Assembly: GCF_030811715.1 (NCBI RefSeq)
Contig: NZ_JAUSRH010000003.1
Location: 372,001-436,000 of the forward strand
From: Sinomonas atrocyanea
GTDB taxonomy: Bacteria > Actinomycetota > Actinomycetes > Actinomycetales > Micrococcaceae
DNA: 64,000 nucleotides
Direction of reading: 5' to 3'
Part shown: in pieces, positions 63,132 to 64,000 of the stretch
How positions within the stretch are numbered: position 1 is the stretch's first letter
Layout of the letters: each line of letters opens with the position of its first letter
Notes under the pieces: model-generated
Databases searched by the model: none
Told to the model about the DNA's origin: nothing
The model's input: only the letters and a program-made list of their open reading frames with translations
Program-made: the position numbers and the translations under genes

Positions 63132-64000
63132 TTGGCTCGACGCGCCGACGCCGCGCCGGCTGCTCCCAGCAGCGCCCGACGCAGCGGCGTGCACCACGCA
63201 CGCCCGAACGGATCCGCCCCGCTGCGCCATGCGCGTCCCCTCGGGAGGCGGCATCTCGCCCTCAAGATCATCGGCGGCGTGGTTGCGCTGGTCCTCGTCG
63301 GAGTCATCGCCTTCGCCGGCTACTGGTTCATCCGGCTCGGGTCCAACCTCCACCAGGCCCCGCTGAGTGCAGGCAACGCGACGGCGGATGCGACGAACGA
63401 CGCGACTGATCCCCTCCAGATCCTCATCATCGGCACCGACACCCGGTCGGGCGCCGACGCGGCCTATGGCTCCCAGGCGGACAGCTCCGGGTACGGCAAC
63501 TCCGATGTGATGATCCTCATGGACATCTCGGGGGACAACAAGGTCGTCTCGATGACGAGCTTCCCGCGCGACCTCATGGTGCCGATCCCGAAGTGCCACG
63601 ACCCGAAGACGAACCGGGACTACCCGGCGCAGGCCGTGGGCCAGATCAACTCAGCCATGGCCGAGGGCGGCCCCGGCTGCGCCGTCGACACCGTGAACGC
63701 GCTCACGGGCCTGAAGATCGACCACTTCATGGTCGCCGACTTCAATGCCGTCAAGGACCTCTCCAACACCATCGGCGGCGTGCAGGTGTGCGTCAACGCG
63801 CCGATCGACGACCCGGCGTCGGGGCTGAAGCTGAACGCGGGGAACAACATGGTCCAGGGCGAGCAGGCGCTGGCCTTCCTCCGCAGCCGCCACGGCGTGG
63901 GCGACGGCAGCGACCTGTCCCGCATCAGGTCCCAGCAGGAGTTCCTGGCGTCATTGGCCCGGAAGGTCAAGTCGGACGGTACTCTCTCCGACGTCCCGAA
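63132..64000 (+). CDS. LytR-CpsA-Psr (LCP) family protein, N-terminal part (3' end outside window)
   Basis: Membrane-bound ligase that attaches glycopolymers to peptidoglycan. Open from TTG 63132 to the window end (289 codons so far). The start is chosen by AGGAAGG 7 nt upstream. A basic cytoplasmic tail of ~43 residues is followed by a membrane helix at about 44–66 (LKIIGGVVALVLVGVIAFAG). The extracellular LCP domain shows ILIIGTDTRSG, NSDVMILMDI, VVSMTSFPRDLMV (catalytic Arg), GQINSAMAEGG and ALAFLRSRHGVGDGSDLSRI (the R-x3-GDxxR-like segment). The acceptor (teichoic acid, arabinogalactan or other polymer) cannot be told from the window. Confidence 0.93.
   Translation, partial: MARRADAAPAAPSSARRSGVHHARPNGSAPLRHARPLGRRHLALKIIGGVVALVLVGVIAFAGYWFIRLGSNLHQAPLSAGNATADATNDATDPLQILIIGTDTRSGADAAYGSQADSSGYGNSDVMILMDISGDNKVVSMTSFPRDLMVPIPKCHDPKTNRDYPAQAVGQINSAMAEGGPGCAVDTVNALTGLKIDHFMVADFNAVKDLSNTIGGVQVCVNAPIDDPASGLKLNAGNNMVQGEQALAFLRSRHGVGDGSDLSRIRSQQEFLASLARKVKSDGTLSDVP

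Overview
The window is about 64 kb of very GC-rich, densely packed chromosomal DNA. It looks like a high-GC Actinomycetota of the Micrococcaceae (Arthrobacter/Sinomonas-like). The basis is gene order and protein character: aspS–rarA–rpsD–DUF948–DUF6167–alaS–ruvX–mltG–aroECKB–efp–nusB, then pyrRBC–(membrane protein)–carAB–pyrF–mihF–gmk–rpoZ–coaBC–metK–priA, then leuS–degV–comEA–comEC–holA–rpsT/lepA–hemW–hrcA–dnaJ–rsmE–phoH–ybeY–corC-like–era. Much of this order is also found in Mycobacterium. Stops and starts of successive genes often overlap by 1–8 bases, GTG starts are common, and nothing resembles a prophage, insertion sequence, CRISPR array, rRNA or tRNA.

Layout. 1–6.7 kb: 3' end of aspS, a convergent Asp-box lipoprotein gene, rarA, rpsD and two small membrane-associated proteins. 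6.8–17.4 kb: alaS, ruvX, mltG, the shikimate genes aroE-aroC-aroK-aroB, a TPR-like protein, efp and nusB. 17.4–18.8 kb: a convergent PrsW-family membrane protease. 18.8–27.8 kb: the pyrimidine operon, preceded by a PyrR-binding hairpin next to the ribosome binding site. 27.9–33.9 kb: mihF, gmk, rpoZ, coaBC, metK and a helicase-less PriA. 33.9–36.8 kb: a minus-strand cluster (glycosyltransferase, alpha/beta hydrolase, aldo/keto reductase). 36.8–42.1 kb: a SorC-type regulator divergent from glpD-glpF-glpK. 42.1–49.8 kb: a leucine leader/attenuator region, leuS, degV, comEA, a comEC without its metallo-beta-lactamase domain, and holA. 49.9–58 kb: rpsT (minus), lepA, hemW, two minus-strand DUF genes, CIRCE-hrcA-dnaJ and rsmE. 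58–64 kb: a GerMN/Gmad2 lipoprotein (minus), then phoH, ybeY, a CBS-domain protein, era, and the start of an LCP-family cell-wall ligase cut by the window end.

Most genes are core housekeeping genes. The most interesting element is the leader upstream of leuS. A candidate leaderless peptide with three consecutive Leu codons (Met-Arg-Gly-Val-Leu-Leu-Leu-Arg-stop) is followed by a perfect 46-nt palindrome and then a U-tailed intrinsic terminator, just before the leuS coding region. It looks like a leucine-sensing attenuator controlling leucyl-tRNA synthetase. Other points are the PyrR-binding loop at the pyr operon, repeated signs of leaderless starts (rarA, metK, the leuS leader), a non-palindromic EF-P loop, a TOPRIM-like signature in the DUF3097 protein, and the reduced PriA and ComEC proteins.
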